In this document: piece by piece, positions 38,692-48,607 of the stretch | Layout: each line of letters opens with the position of its first letter | How positions within the stretch are numbered: the stretch's first letter is position 1 | DNA from: Nitrospinaceae bacterium | GTDB lineage: Bacteria > Nitrospinota > Nitrospinia > Nitrospinales > VA-1 | NCBI GenBank assembly: GCA_029261595.1 | Contig: JAJDAZ010000039.1 | Location: 85,861-149,860 of the forward strand | Direction of reading: 5' to 3' | Length of the DNA stretch: 64,000 nt | The notes under the pieces: generated by a model | The model's database searches: none | The model's input: only the letters and a program-made list of their open reading frames with translations | Told to the model about the DNA's origin: nothing | Position numbers and translations under genes: made by a program

Positions 38692-39444
38692 TCAGGAACC
38701 GGCGTAACCGCCTGTCATACGGTCCAGTTGGGAGGGGAAGGAGAAGATATCCTGGCGGGGAATTCCAATCTCATCCAGCAATTGCACGAAGAAAAAATAG
38801 TCCATTTTGTTTTTCAACGTTTCCAGGGCGGTCAGCACCTGGGCTTCGTCGTGGGAAATGGGAACAAATTCTTCGCATATTTCAGGGACCGTGAGGTTTC
38901 CCTGGCGGGGTTTGGCCAGCAGGGGCGCTATCCTGGGGAGCTTGTGAATTTTCTTTAATTTTCTGTTGGAAGATTTTTCCATCCCCAGATATTTGATGCA
39001 TTTTTCGCGTAGCAACAGACCTTTTTCCCAGGGGCCGGAATTTTTCCAATCCAGTAAAAGAACGTTTCCCGTTCTTTTGTCAGACAACAGGATCAAATCC
39101 TGCTCCTGGCGCTTGCGTTCCTCCTTTTGCAATTCCCTGGCTTCCTCCCGCGCCTCCAGTTCTTCTTCCCAATGTCCGAGCCTGAAGTCATCGTTGTCCT
39201 GAATTTTATTTTTCATGGCGTTGTACCGAACCGTGAGGACATCCTCATAGGACATTTGGTCAAGCGCCGTATAATGCTTAAAGGCTTCCCCAAGGTCGAA
39301 TGATTTCGCATGGGCAATCATGGCCTTAAATTTTTCCGGGTCTTTTTCTTTCAAAGCCGCCATCACCGGCGCGGCTTCTTTCCAAAGCAACCAACCGCCG
39401 CCAGCCAGGGCTAAAACCAGAAGAACTGTCAACGCTGCTTTCAT
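38692..39444 (-). CDS. Hypothetical membrane-anchored protein
   Basis: 250-aa ORF with an N-terminal TM; no family recognised. Confidence 0.6.
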   Translation of the reverse strand: MKAALTVLLVLALAGGGWLLWKEAAPVMAALKEKDPEKFKAMIAHAKSFDLGEAFKHYTALDQMSYEDVLTVRYNAMKNKIQDNDDFRLGHWEEELEAREEARELQKEERKRQEQDLILLSDKRTGNVLLLDWKNSGPWEKGLLLREKCIKYLGMEKSSNRKLKKIHKLPRIAPLLAKPRQGNLTVPEICEEFVPISHDEAQVLTALETLKNKMDYFFFVQLLDEIGIPRQDIFSFPSQLDRMTGGYAGS

Positions 39445-39593
39445 ATCATCCGTCTTTCAATGAGGTTGTGCGCCTGATCGTTATTATCTAGTCGACATAA
39501 ATGAGGAAAACGTTTATGGAAAAAATTTCAAGGAAGATTGGTTTGCTGATGAATCAAGAGAAAAAGGTGAAGAGAAATTTTTTAAGAATCTCT

Positions 39594-41153
39594 TTAATGT
39601 TTGAAGTGCCGGATGCCGGTAAAGACCATCGCGACCATGTGTTCGTTGGCCGCCTGAATCACTTCCTCGTCGCGGATGGACCCCCCCGGTTGGATGATTG
39701 CCGAAACGCCGCTCTTTGCCGCTTCGTCAACGGAATCCCGGAAGGGGAAAAATGCGTCCGAGGCCATGACGCTCCCCGGCAATGGTTTTTTCGCCTTGTC
39801 CACTGCCAGACGGGCGGAGTCCACCCGGCTCATTTGTCCCGCACCCAATCCGATGGTTTCCTGATTGCGCGCATAAATAATGGCGTTGGACTTGACATGC
39901 TTGGCGATCACCCAGGCGAATTTCAAGTCCTCCATTTCCTGTTCGGTGGGTTGTTTTTCGGTCACGATTTTTAACCGGGCAGGATCGTAAGTCACCGTGT
40001 CCAGGTCCTGAACCAGAAGACCGCCGCCAATGCGTTTGATGTCCATCCGTTTTCCGGATCGGGACGAGACGGTGGCGGGCATTTCCATCAAGCGGATATT
40101 TTTTTTAGCGGCGAGCATTTCCACCGCCTTTTTATCGAATCCGGGAGCCACGATCGCTTCCACAAAGTTTTTAAGAATTTCCCTGGCGACCTCTTCTCCC
40201 AGAGGCCGGTTAAAACTCAGAATGCCGCCAAACGCAGACGTCGGGTCCGTTTCCCTCGCCTGGATGAATGCCTGTAACTGATTTTCATTCAAAGCCACCC
40301 CGCACGGATTGGTGTGTTTAATGATGACGGCGGCGCTGGATTCAAATTCGGTCACCAGTTCCCAGGCGGCGTTTAAATCGAGGAGGTTATTGAACGACAG
40401 TTCTTTTCCCTGGAGTTGACGGGCCGAGACAATGTCGGACAGTCCGGCTGAAGATTGCCGGTAGAGGGCGGCGGATTGATGCGGGTTTTCACCGTAGCGC
40501 AGATCCTGAATTTTCTCGTAACCTTCCTGATAAACTGCCGGAAACCCGGACCCGTCATCGGATTGAAGAGTCAGGTAATTTGAGATCATCGAATCGTATC
40601 GGGCCGTGTGGGTAAAAGCATCCCGGCTCAACCGCTTGCGTGTCTTTAAAGTGGTGCTCCCCTCATAGGCGTTCATTTCCTGGATCACCGTTTCATAATC
40701 CTTCGGGTCCACCACCACGGCGACATCGTTAAAATTTTTTGCCGAAGAGCGCACCATGGCCGGACCGCCGATATCGATATTCTCGACGGCCTCGTCGAAG
40801 GTGCAATCTTTTTTGGCGATGGTCTGTTCAAAGGGGTAAAGGTTGACGGCGACCAAATCAATCGTTTCGATGCCGTGCTCACTCATGGACTGCATATGGC
40901 CCTCAATGTCCCGCCGTCCCAGGATGCCGCCGTGCACTTTGGGGTGCAGGGTTTTTACCCGGCCATCCATCATTTCAGGGAACCCGGTATAGTCGGACAC
41001 CAGCCGGACTGGAACGCCATTTTTCTGAAGCAGGTCGGCGGTTCCTCCGGTGGAAAGAATCTTTACGCCCAGCGCATGCAACCGTTGCGCAAACTCCACT
41101 ACGCCCGTTTTGTCGGAGACGCTGATCAATGCATTTTTAATGGATCTCATCAA
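39594..41153 (-). CDS. purH: Bifunctional phosphoribosylaminoimidazolecarboxamide formyltransferase/IMP cyclohydrolase
   Basis: [84 protein letters not shown]. Confidence 0.97.
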   Translation of the reverse strand: MMRSIKNALISVSDKTGVVEFAQRLHALGVKILSTGGTADLLQKNGVPVRLVSDYTGFPEMMDGRVKTLHPKVHGGILGRRDIEGHMQSMSEHGIETIDLVAVNLYPFEQTIAKKDCTFDEAVENIDIGGPAMVRSSAKNFNDVAVVVDPKDYETVIQEMNAYEGSTTLKTRKRLSRDAFTHTARYDSMISNYLTLQSDDGSGFPAVYQEGYEKIQDLRYGENPHQSAALYRQSSAGLSDIVSARQLQGKELSFNNLLDLNAAWELVTEFESSAAVIIKHTNPCGVALNENQLQAFIQARETDPTSAFGGILSFNRPLGEEVAREILKNFVEAIVAPGFDKKAVEMLAAKKNIRLMEMPATVSSRSGKRMDIKRIGGGLLVQDLDTVTYDPARLKIVTEKQPTEQEMEDLKFAWVIAKHVKSNAIIYARNQETIGLGAGQMSRVDSARLAVDKAKKPLPGSVMASDAFFPFRDSVDEAAKSGVSAIIQPGGSIRDEEVIQAANEHMVAMVFTGIRHFKH

Positions 41154-41156
41154 TAG

Positions 41157-41336
41157 TCAGATTCTAAGGTTTTTCTTTTTGGGAGGGGTTTTGCGAATCA
41201 GTGAATCAGGAGTGAGCGCCTGGATGATCCGGATCAGCCAGACAGGAAACGACCCTATGGTTTCAAATAACCCAGGCTCTTTTCTCTGGTGAACCGGCGT
41301 CGCGGATTTTTTAAGGGGTTGATTTTCTTCGCTCAT
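41157..41336 (-). CDS. Small hypothetical protein (59 aa) upstream of purH
   Basis: Manual translation MSEENQPLKKSATPVHQRKEPGLFETIGSFPVWLIRIIQALTPDSLIRKTPPKKKNLRI*; GAGGAAA SD; stop 3 bp from the purH start. Below the ORF-track cutoff. Confidence 0.5.
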   Translation of the reverse strand: MSEENQPLKKSATPVHQRKEPGLFETIGSFPVWLIRIIQALTPDSLIRKTPPKKKNLRI

Positions 41337-41563
41337 GAATTTCCTCAGGGGTTATGCATAAAATATATGGTTCGATCAGCTCAAAAGCTGAATAGTCGAT
41401 ATGAGTGGCTGAATGATACTATTTTTCGGCGCTATTTTAAATAAAATAAAACCGAGGTACCCATTAACGGGATAACTTTCAAATTCCCAATCAGTTTCGG
41501 GGGAGCGGTGCCGGCCCTGAAATAATCCCCGCACCGAATTTCTTCATTTCCCCTAAGGACAAT

Positions 41564-43345
41564 TCACAACTTAATGCAAAGTCCGTGGGTGAATTTCCAC
41601 TCAACCGGTTGCTTGAGGTCAATCCGGCTGAACTGCGTTTCCAGGTTCTGCACGCATTGGTGAATCACCTGTTTGAGAAACTTGCGGTCCTCTCCGGTCC
41701 AGGCCATGGGAATCTGCAACAGCCGATTTTGGAAGGCTTCGATGAGATCCTCGTTGCAGACCTTATTGTCCTCATTAAAGACTTTTGGAAGAAAGATGAG
41801 CTCCAGAAAACTTTGGGCCGCCACCTCCAGCAAGGGTTGGCACAAAATTTCCTTAAAAAGGGAAAATCTTGCCAGAGCGGTCGTCGTCCAGGTGATGAAA
41901 TCCATATTGGATTTTATTTCCGGGATATCGCTTTCCTCAAGATACTGGTTCATGGATCTTTCCGTGAGATCCAGACAATGTTTGGAAAAGCGGACCATGA
42001 AAGCCCACAGGCCAAGAAGACTCTCCATTCCACGGACATCCTCTAGCGCCGCGAAATCTCTCGCTTTCAAAGATTCTTTGGTCAGATCATTGATTTGTGG
42101 AAACCGATAGACCAGCGCCGCCATCTGTTCTTTTTCGGCAGATGTAAAGAGCAGGTTTAAAAACCCTCCCTGCTCCTTCAATAAGGTTTCCGCTTTCCAT
42201 TTGACACTCGTCACCCGATGATGTCCCGCCTGAAAAAGAACCTGCATCCAGGTGCGCTCAAGAAGGTTTCTGCCCTTTGCGGGGTCGCCTTCGGAGGCCA
42301 GGTCCAATCCTATGTTGATGTAGCCCAGAACTTTTCGAATGACCTTTTCCCGGCATTCAAGGTTCGCAGGGTCCTCCTTGTCCGCGACGATCACTTTGTT
42401 GGCCAGACACACCAGTTCCCAGTGAATCGCGTCCAGGCGGCTTTGGTCCTGCACCTGGGCGACGGATTGTCCTAAGAAAGTGGAGGCGTCCGCCTGGGCC
42501 AATAAATACTGCGGCGGAAGCTGATAAACCTCACCTTCCAAAAAGTCCCCCGCATCGGGAACCTGCAGTTTGATGGATTCCGCGTCGATATGGCTGTAAA
42601 CGCCCACTGCTTCATCATAATCCGGAATGCCCTTTTCGGAGATGCGGGACATCCTCCATTGGTAGGCCTTTTCGACTGTTGGTGTCAGGGAATACCAGAT
42701 GACCGCTTCCAGAAGGGAATAAAAAACCGACGGCTGGCTAGCCACCAGGAGGGTGAGAAGTTTTTTAACCGGTTCAAAGTTTTCAGTTTTAAAAAAAATA
42801 TCGTAAACCCCATCCGGCGTGTAATGAGGCAATTCTTCGGTGCCTTCATAGGAGTCGGTCATTTCATCCTGCTTATAAACCTTGATGAGCGCCTGCATCA
42901 GCATTACCTTTTGATCGAACTCCTCGGTCATGAACCATTCGAGAATTTTTGGCTCATCGCATTTTCCCAGAAGGTCTATCCAGTCCAGGGCCCGCTTGGG
43001 TTGAAATTTGTCGCCAATCCACCACTCCAGATCGAATATGAATTGCAGTTGGTCCTGGTTCGCCAGGGATAAAACAGGCAAAGCGTCTTCTTCCCCGATC
43101 ACCTTGATCATATGGTAAATCTCTTCCGGAGGGATCAGGTCGACCACTTGCCTCGCCTTTGACGATAGAGTCAACAGGTTCTGTTTTTGATCCTGCGGGC
43201 ATTGGAGGATTAAGCGGGCCTGCTCTTCGACAGTCATTTCGGACAACAGCTTCTCCACTTCCCTGGGGTTTTGGGAAATCCAGTCTTCAGGAAAAGGCAA
43301 TTGATTAAAAGTTAGATTGTCGGTTGGTTTATTCGTTGAAGGCAT
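41564..43345 (-). CDS. DUF6178-like family protein
   Basis: 593 aa; LPFPEDWISQNPREVEKLLSEMTVEEQARLILQCPQDQKQNLLTLSSKARQVVDLIPPEEIYHMIKVIGEEDALPVLSLANQDQLQFIFDLEWW resembles this uncharacterised family. Confidence 0.6.
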   Translation of the reverse strand: MPSTNKPTDNLTFNQLPFPEDWISQNPREVEKLLSEMTVEEQARLILQCPQDQKQNLLTLSSKARQVVDLIPPEEIYHMIKVIGEEDALPVLSLANQDQLQFIFDLEWWIGDKFQPKRALDWIDLLGKCDEPKILEWFMTEEFDQKVMLMQALIKVYKQDEMTDSYEGTEELPHYTPDGVYDIFFKTENFEPVKKLLTLLVASQPSVFYSLLEAVIWYSLTPTVEKAYQWRMSRISEKGIPDYDEAVGVYSHIDAESIKLQVPDAGDFLEGEVYQLPPQYLLAQADASTFLGQSVAQVQDQSRLDAIHWELVCLANKVIVADKEDPANLECREKVIRKVLGYINIGLDLASEGDPAKGRNLLERTWMQVLFQAGHHRVTSVKWKAETLLKEQGGFLNLLFTSAEKEQMAALVYRFPQINDLTKESLKARDFAALEDVRGMESLLGLWAFMVRFSKHCLDLTERSMNQYLEESDIPEIKSNMDFITWTTTALARFSLFKEILCQPLLEVAAQSFLELIFLPKVFNEDNKVCNEDLIEAFQNRLLQIPMAWTGEDRKFLKQVIHQCVQNLETQFSRIDLKQPVEWKFTHGLCIKL

Positions 43346-43557
43346 TAGAGTTCTTTAATCCATAATGAGGACAATAACAGGATATAAAACCTGGCACTTG
43401 TGATATTTGACCATTGCCTTCATACCCCGAAGGGGTAGGAGAGGTAATGAAGGGCTTCACCCGCTATAAAGCCATCGAACAGTAATTTCGGTCTAAGCGG
43501 TATGCTGGATTATAGACTCAATCGGCCAGGCAAACAACTCAGGAGAAAAAACCGGGG

Positions 43558-44334
43558 TCAGCCCGAGGTGAACATGGCCACCGTCAACATTCGTCCGGTG
43601 GTATTTTCCCGTCGGTAGGAAAAAAAACGCTCCACCTGGCAGGAGGTGCAAATCCCGGTATGTGAAATATTTTCCGGCGCAATTCCAGCCATATTGGCAT
43701 CCAGAGCATTGGCAGAAAATAAATCGAGCATGAATTTATCCGTGGGTGAGGGCTTCACGAACCCGGCCCAATCGGGATACCCTTTTTTGAAAAGTTCGAT
43801 GCAGTCTGCATCCACCTCGTAGCAGCACATTCCAATGCCGGGACCCATGCCCATCAGAATATCCTGAGGATTGCTTCCATAAAGCTTTTGCATGGTCTCA
43901 ATGGTTTTTGAAACAATTTTTTGCGCCGTGCCTTTTCTCCCGGCATGAATCACCCCTGCCACATGCTTCCGGGAATCATAAACCACCACGGGGACGCAGT
44001 CTGCCGTCAGGACGCCTATGGGAATGCCGGTGAGCCGGGTGATGATCGCATCGGCGGGAATATCGGCCACCTGGGCCGGGAGAATGGATGGGTCTTTCAA
44101 GTCATAAATGACATCACTGTGAGTCTGCCGGACCAGGAAAGCATCCTCCTTGTCGCTGCCGATGGATTGCAAAAACCATTGCAAATGGCGATGTCTGGAT
44201 GGGCTCCCGATGGAAAAATTTAATTCGCCCGTTGTGCCATCTTCCCGTTCATAGCACCTTGGACTGAAAGCGTGGATGAGGTCGGGTTGCTTGTTCAATG
44301 AATCAATTGAAGCCGAATGAATGATGGGTTGCAT
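43558..44334 (-). CDS. pgeF: Peptidoglycan editing factor PgeF / laccase-domain protein
   Basis: QTHSDVIYDL; LTADCVPVVVYD; GVIHAGRKGTAQKIV; GPGIGMCCYEVD. Confidence 0.92.
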   Translation of the reverse strand: MQPIIHSASIDSLNKQPDLIHAFSPRCYEREDGTTGELNFSIGSPSRHRHLQWFLQSIGSDKEDAFLVRQTHSDVIYDLKDPSILPAQVADIPADAIITRLTGIPIGVLTADCVPVVVYDSRKHVAGVIHAGRKGTAQKIVSKTIETMQKLYGSNPQDILMGMGPGIGMCCYEVDADCIELFKKGYPDWAGFVKPSPTDKFMLDLFSANALDANMAGIAPENISHTGICTSCQVERFFSYRRENTTGRMLTVAMFTSG

Positions 44335-44545
44335 GGGGAAAGACAGTTTTTTAAATATTTTTCTTGATGAAATCCCGTTGCGCTGTGTTTTGCCGGCTGA
44401 ATGGAAACTTTTCGATCAAGTGAATTAGCCAGTAACCAGGCATGATTTGGCCGGTCCTTAAAATTTTAAAAATTTTTGCCGTGGGATTTTGGCTTGAATG
44501 TAAATCAATTCCATACAGAGGTTGCTAATTAATGTCAATATTATC

Positions 44546-44573
44546 TTGACTTTAACTGTCTATGGAATAAAAT
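44546..44573 (+). promoter_or_regulatory. Sigma70-like promoter of the KKKVA-repeat gene
   Basis: TTGACT - 16 bp - TAAAAT. Confidence 0.5.
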
Positions 44574-44641
44574 ATTTATATATCCTTTGAGCGCTGAAGC
44601 AAAAGTCTTTTGGGGATTATCAAGGCTAAAAGGAGATCTTG

Positions 44642-44917
44642 ATGGCAACCAAGAAAAAAGCAGCAAAGAAAAAAGTAGCTAAAAAGAAAGTAGCTAAAAA
44701 GAAAGTAGCTAAAAAGAAAGTAGCTAAAAAGAAAGTAGCTAAAAAGAAAGTAGCGAAGAAAAAAGTTGCTAAAAAGAAAGTAGCGAAGAAAAAAGTTGCA
44801 AAGAAAAAAGTCGCTAAAAAGAAAGTAGCGAAGAAAAAAGTTGCAAAAAAGAAAGTAGCGAAGAAAAAAGTTGCAAAGAAAAAAGTCGCTAAAAAGAAAG
44901 CTAAAAGACGTGCATAA
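44642..44917 (+). CDS. Lysine-rich histone H1-like repeat protein
   Basis: MATKKKAA-(KKKVA)x15-[16 protein letters not shown] upstream of the ATG. Confidence 0.85.
   Translation: MATKKKAAKKKVAKKKVAKKKVAKKKVAKKKVAKKKVAKKKVAKKKVAKKKVAKKKVAKKKVAKKKVAKKKVAKKKVAKKKVAKKKAKRRA
44684..44899 (+). repeat. 15-bp tandem repeat (with 45-bp higher-order copies) inside the KKKVA gene
   Basis: Repeated GTAGCTAAAAAGAAA units; identical 45-mers at 44780-44824 and 44855-44899. Confidence 0.85.
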
Positions 44918-45032
44918 GTAGACAACGAGTCGAAAGCTTTCAAACGACAGTTTAATTTTTTGTAATTAATAACTATCCCAACATTTCCCCGAATTGGTTT
45001 TTTTTGTTTCAGCGCTCAAAAAACCTTTGTTT

Positions 45033-46286
45033 TCAAAATGTTGTGGTATCCCTCCCGCTTTTAGAGTTTGGCCTCTTCCCTGAAATTTTCAAATAGATTC
45101 CCTTCAAATATTCAGCCTCTTTAAATGTGACGGGATGATCCGCCGCATGACCGGTTCGCTCAATTTCATCGTGATACTTTCCCGCCGCTTGAATTCCTGA
45201 AAAAACTTCCCGGAAAAATTCTTCAGCCGAAACCTGCCTTGAACAGGAGGCGGCAAAAAGGAGTCCGCCTGGGCGAGTCAGACTCGCGCCGGATTGGGCA
45301 AGCCGACGGTAAGTTGCAAGAGCGTTTGTTTTTTGTTTCTTTTTGACCGCAAAGGCGGGTGGATCGAGAATGACAATATCAAAGGAAACTTTTCTATCCT
45401 GCAATTGCTTCAACGCGTTGAACGCGTCCCCTTCAATCTGTTGAAAGTTTTCTGACTCTTTCCTGGTTTCCAAAAAATTCAATGAAAAAATTTCCTGAGA
45501 TGTTTTCAGCGCCTGGGGACTGGAGTCAATTTCCCATACAGAATCACACCCTCCCGCAAAAGCGTAAACGGAAAACCCTCCGGTATAGCTGAAAACATTC
45601 AGTACGGATTTATTTTTTGCAAGGGAACGAATCCGTTGCCGGTTTTCCCTTTGATCCAAAAAGAAACCCGTTTTCTGGCCCTCGAGCACGTCCACCTCAA
45701 AGAACAATCCATTTTCCCGGAAACACACAGGGGAATCGACCGGCGGGCCGAACAAAACCTGCCCTTCCCGGAAAGAACCGAGCTCCTCCACCGTCTGCCT
45801 GCAGTTTCTGCTGAGGCGAAGGACGCATCGCTGGACCGGAAGAACGTTTGCCAGCGAATCAAGAAACTCGTCCAGATAAGGCACCCACGCCGCCGTGTAT
45901 AATTTCAGGACCGCCGTGTCTTCATAACGGTCGAGAACCATGCCAGGAAAACCGTCATTCTCTCCATTGATGACCCGGTACCCGCTGGTTCCCTGCTTTT
46001 GAAGGGAGCTTCTAATTGCAACCGCCTTTTGCAAGCGATCCTTGAAAAAACCGGCGTCGATTGCCAGCGGCTGTCCCCATTGCAGGATGCGTAACCGTAT
46101 GTCTGAAAAAGGATCGTAGAATCCGATCGCCAGAAATTTATTTTTGGAAGAATAAATGATGCCCAAGTCGCCCGGATGTCCCTCGGCGGGAGTCTGTCCC
46201 TGAATCTGGTAATCAAAGACCCAGGGATGCCCTTTTTGTATTTTTGCCTGCAGGGTTTTTGAAACCTGAATTTTTATAATCTTCAT
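45033..46286 (-). CDS. Class I SAM-dependent rRNA methyltransferase with PUA domain (RlmI-like)
   Basis: HPWVFDYQIQGQ PUA-type start; EGQKTGFFLDQRENR; VLNVFSYTGGFSVYAFAGG; DIVILDPPAFA. Confidence 0.92.
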   Translation of the reverse strand: MKIIKIQVSKTLQAKIQKGHPWVFDYQIQGQTPAEGHPGDLGIIYSSKNKFLAIGFYDPFSDIRLRILQWGQPLAIDAGFFKDRLQKAVAIRSSLQKQGTSGYRVINGENDGFPGMVLDRYEDTAVLKLYTAAWVPYLDEFLDSLANVLPVQRCVLRLSRNCRQTVEELGSFREGQVLFGPPVDSPVCFRENGLFFEVDVLEGQKTGFFLDQRENRQRIRSLAKNKSVLNVFSYTGGFSVYAFAGGCDSVWEIDSSPQALKTSQEIFSLNFLETRKESENFQQIEGDAFNALKQLQDRKVSFDIVILDPPAFAVKKKQKTNALATYRRLAQSGASLTRPGGLLFAASCSRQVSAEEFFREVFSGIQAAGKYHDEIERTGHAADHPVTFKEAEYLKGIYLKISGKRPNSKSGRDTTTF

Positions 46287-46353
46287 TGTTAGTCAGTTGT
46301 CTTTGGGGATGGAACGAAAAGTGACTCGAGGATGCACTGATTTTAAGGGAAAA

Positions 46354-47079
46354 TCAACTGAGGTGTGGGACGCGGACTTTAGGCATGGTGTTTAAAATCC
46401 TGGCCTGCCGGTTCACCACGTGTTTCTGCGGGCGGTGAATGGACCAACGCCTCGGACTGGGGAGGATGGCCGCCAGCCAGGCCGCTTCCACAGGCGACAG
46501 GGTCGTTGCCGAGTGGTTGAAATAGTGACGGGACGCGGCCTCACAGCCATAGATTCCGTTGCCCCATTCGATGACATTCAAATAAACTTCGAGAATTCGC
46601 TTTTTCGACCAGAGGTTTTCTACCAGGACGGTGAAATAAGATTCCAGACCCTTCCTTAAAAAATTACGTCCTTGCCATAAAAACACATTGCGCGAAGTTT
46701 GCATGGAGATGGTGCTCGCGCCGATGGTTCGGTTGGTTGTGAGATTGACCTTGATAGCGGATTCAATCGCCTGCCAGTCGAATCCATTGTGTTGGAAAAA
46801 CTTTTGATCCTCGGCGGTGATGACGGCTTTGATCAGGTGAGGGGAAATACGCTCTATAGGAACCCAGCCTTTTAGCACGCGGGTGTAGCGGTCGCTCTTG
46901 TCGTTTTCAGACCAGCGAATCCACAATAAGGGAGTCGTGGAAGGGTTGGTGGCGCTGTATATCAGAACAGGAACCACAGTGAAGGCGAGGAAAGCCAGAA
47001 ACAAGTCGAACAGGATTTTGCCCAACCGGACGCGGAACGTTTTTTTTCGCCCTTTAGCTGGATTTTTAACAACCGTCAT
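46354..47079 (-). CDS. mtgA: Monofunctional biosynthetic peptidoglycan transglycosylase
   Basis: ISPHLIKAVITAEDQKFFQHNGFDWQAIESAIK; GASTISMQTSRNVFLW; EVYLNVIEWGNGIYG. Confidence 0.94.
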   Translation of the reverse strand: MTVVKNPAKGRKKTFRVRLGKILFDLFLAFLAFTVVPVLIYSATNPSTTPLLWIRWSENDKSDRYTRVLKGWVPIERISPHLIKAVITAEDQKFFQHNGFDWQAIESAIKVNLTTNRTIGASTISMQTSRNVFLWQGRNFLRKGLESYFTVLVENLWSKKRILEVYLNVIEWGNGIYGCEAASRHYFNHSATTLSPVEAAWLAAILPSPRRWSIHRPQKHVVNRQARILNTMPKVRVPHLS

Positions 47080-47148
47080 TTTTACAAGGAGTCTTCAGTC
47101 CGCGTCATCCAGAGCCAAAGGGAAAAGCGCTGTATCATTCCTGCCAGA

Positions 47149-48342
47149 TCAGCCCTTCTGCAGAATCGAATCGTAAAGATTTACGGTCTTTTGAAAGGTT
47201 TCCCGCTCTTCGAGAGGTACTTTTTTATAATAAGTTTTGATGTGCTTCAAGTTGAAAGGATTATATACAATTTTTTTATCGTCGCGGCTTTTTATTTCGT
47301 AATGCAAATGCGGGGCATAGGTCCTTCCGGTATTTCCCGTTTCTGCGATTTTTTCCCCCTGCTTTACATACTGCCCCGGCTTGACCAACACCCGGCTCAA
47401 ATGCAGGTACAGGGTTTTAACTCCTTCTCTGGGGTGGTCGAGTTCCACGCAATATCCATTGACCCGGACATTCCAGTGGGTGCGAAGCACTTTCGCCTCG
47501 AAAGTGGCATAAACGGGAGTGCCGATGTCTGTTTTAAAATCCGTTCCCTTATGCCCCACCGGGCCTTTACGAAAATCCCCTGGAAGCGAAGTGATCTCCT
47601 GGTATTTTTTTAACGGGGCAAATTTTTCTTCTATGCTCTGGGCAATTTCCACGCCCACCGCGTCAAAATAGGCGCCCCAGCCCTCTTCATCGCCACTGTA
47701 GTAATTTGCCTCATAGACTTTATTGAATAGCTGGCTTTTATAAACCATTTTTAAAATTCGAAACAGGTCTTTGCCTTCTACATGTTCATAAACCACATCG
47801 AGAGAGTCGCCATTCCTCATGCTTTTATTGATATCGAAATTCCAGGAAAGCAACCGGCTCAAGTAAGCGGACATGGTCTGGCACCCTTGCTCTTTGGTCA
47901 TTGCCTGGCAGAGGGTATAGGTCAGGGAATTTCGAATATTTAAACGCAGGATGGCTTTTCCCTGGGGATTCCCGGTTTGCGTCACCACATAGGATACCGG
48001 GGTGACATGCGGTTGCCCATTAATATTCCCCGTTTCGGGCGCGGGTTTCAACACGGGTTCCATCGACCCCACCGTGACCGGGGAAGGCGTGGCGCGGGCC
48101 AGAATTTCCTGCGCCGGGGGTTCGTCAAGTTCGGTCTCTGTGAAATTTTCCGTCGTTTTCGCTTCTGCGGACGGGACCTCCCAGGTCTCCGAAGCGATAT
48201 TCAGAGCAGGGTTTTCTGGGTTGTTTAGCAGATAGATATTCAATCCCAAGGAAAGGATGAAAATTAGATTGAATAGAACTCTTCCTGGGAAACGCTTTCT
48301 AGAGTTCATTTTTTTGTCTTGCAGATAAGGAGGAATGGCCAT
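47149..48342 (-). CDS. M23-family peptidoglycan metallopeptidase
   Basis: GPVGHKGTDFKTDIGTPVYATFEAKVL; YLHLSRVLVKPGQYVKQGEKIAETGNTGRTYAPHLHYEI. Confidence 0.92.
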   Translation of the reverse strand: MAIPPYLQDKKMNSRKRFPGRVLFNLIFILSLGLNIYLLNNPENPALNIASETWEVPSAEAKTTENFTETELDEPPAQEILARATPSPVTVGSMEPVLKPAPETGNINGQPHVTPVSYVVTQTGNPQGKAILRLNIRNSLTYTLCQAMTKEQGCQTMSAYLSRLLSWNFDINKSMRNGDSLDVVYEHVEGKDLFRILKMVYKSQLFNKVYEANYYSGDEEGWGAYFDAVGVEIAQSIEEKFAPLKKYQEITSLPGDFRKGPVGHKGTDFKTDIGTPVYATFEAKVLRTHWNVRVNGYCVELDHPREGVKTLYLHLSRVLVKPGQYVKQGEKIAETGNTGRTYAPHLHYEIKSRDDKKIVYNPFNLKHIKTYYKKVPLEERETFQKTVNLYDSILQKG

Positions 48343-48607
48343 TTTCAGTTCCTTGGTAAGTTAGGATGTGAAAAGATTTGAATGAATCATTGAGAGTGAC
48401 GGGATGGATCTGTTGCTCCCAATGTGTGAAAATGTTTCAATTTACGCACAAAGGGAAATCGTTACAGGGATGCGCTGGAACGGATCATCCTAAAAAATCA
48501 CAGTTTCCTTGTTCTGGTCCGGTTTTCGTACTAAAATCTGGTCTGATTATTATTACAGATTCAGCCCTTCGAAACAACCCGTTCTTTTTGATTTTTTGGG
48601 ACTTACA

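Noticed and set aside
44626-44943. Antisense 105-aa ORF ([11 protein letters not shown] repeats) opposite the KKKVA gene
   Set aside because: Shadow ORF produced by the A/G-rich repeat; the plus-strand frame has a good SD, promoter and Lys/Ala-rich histone-like composition.
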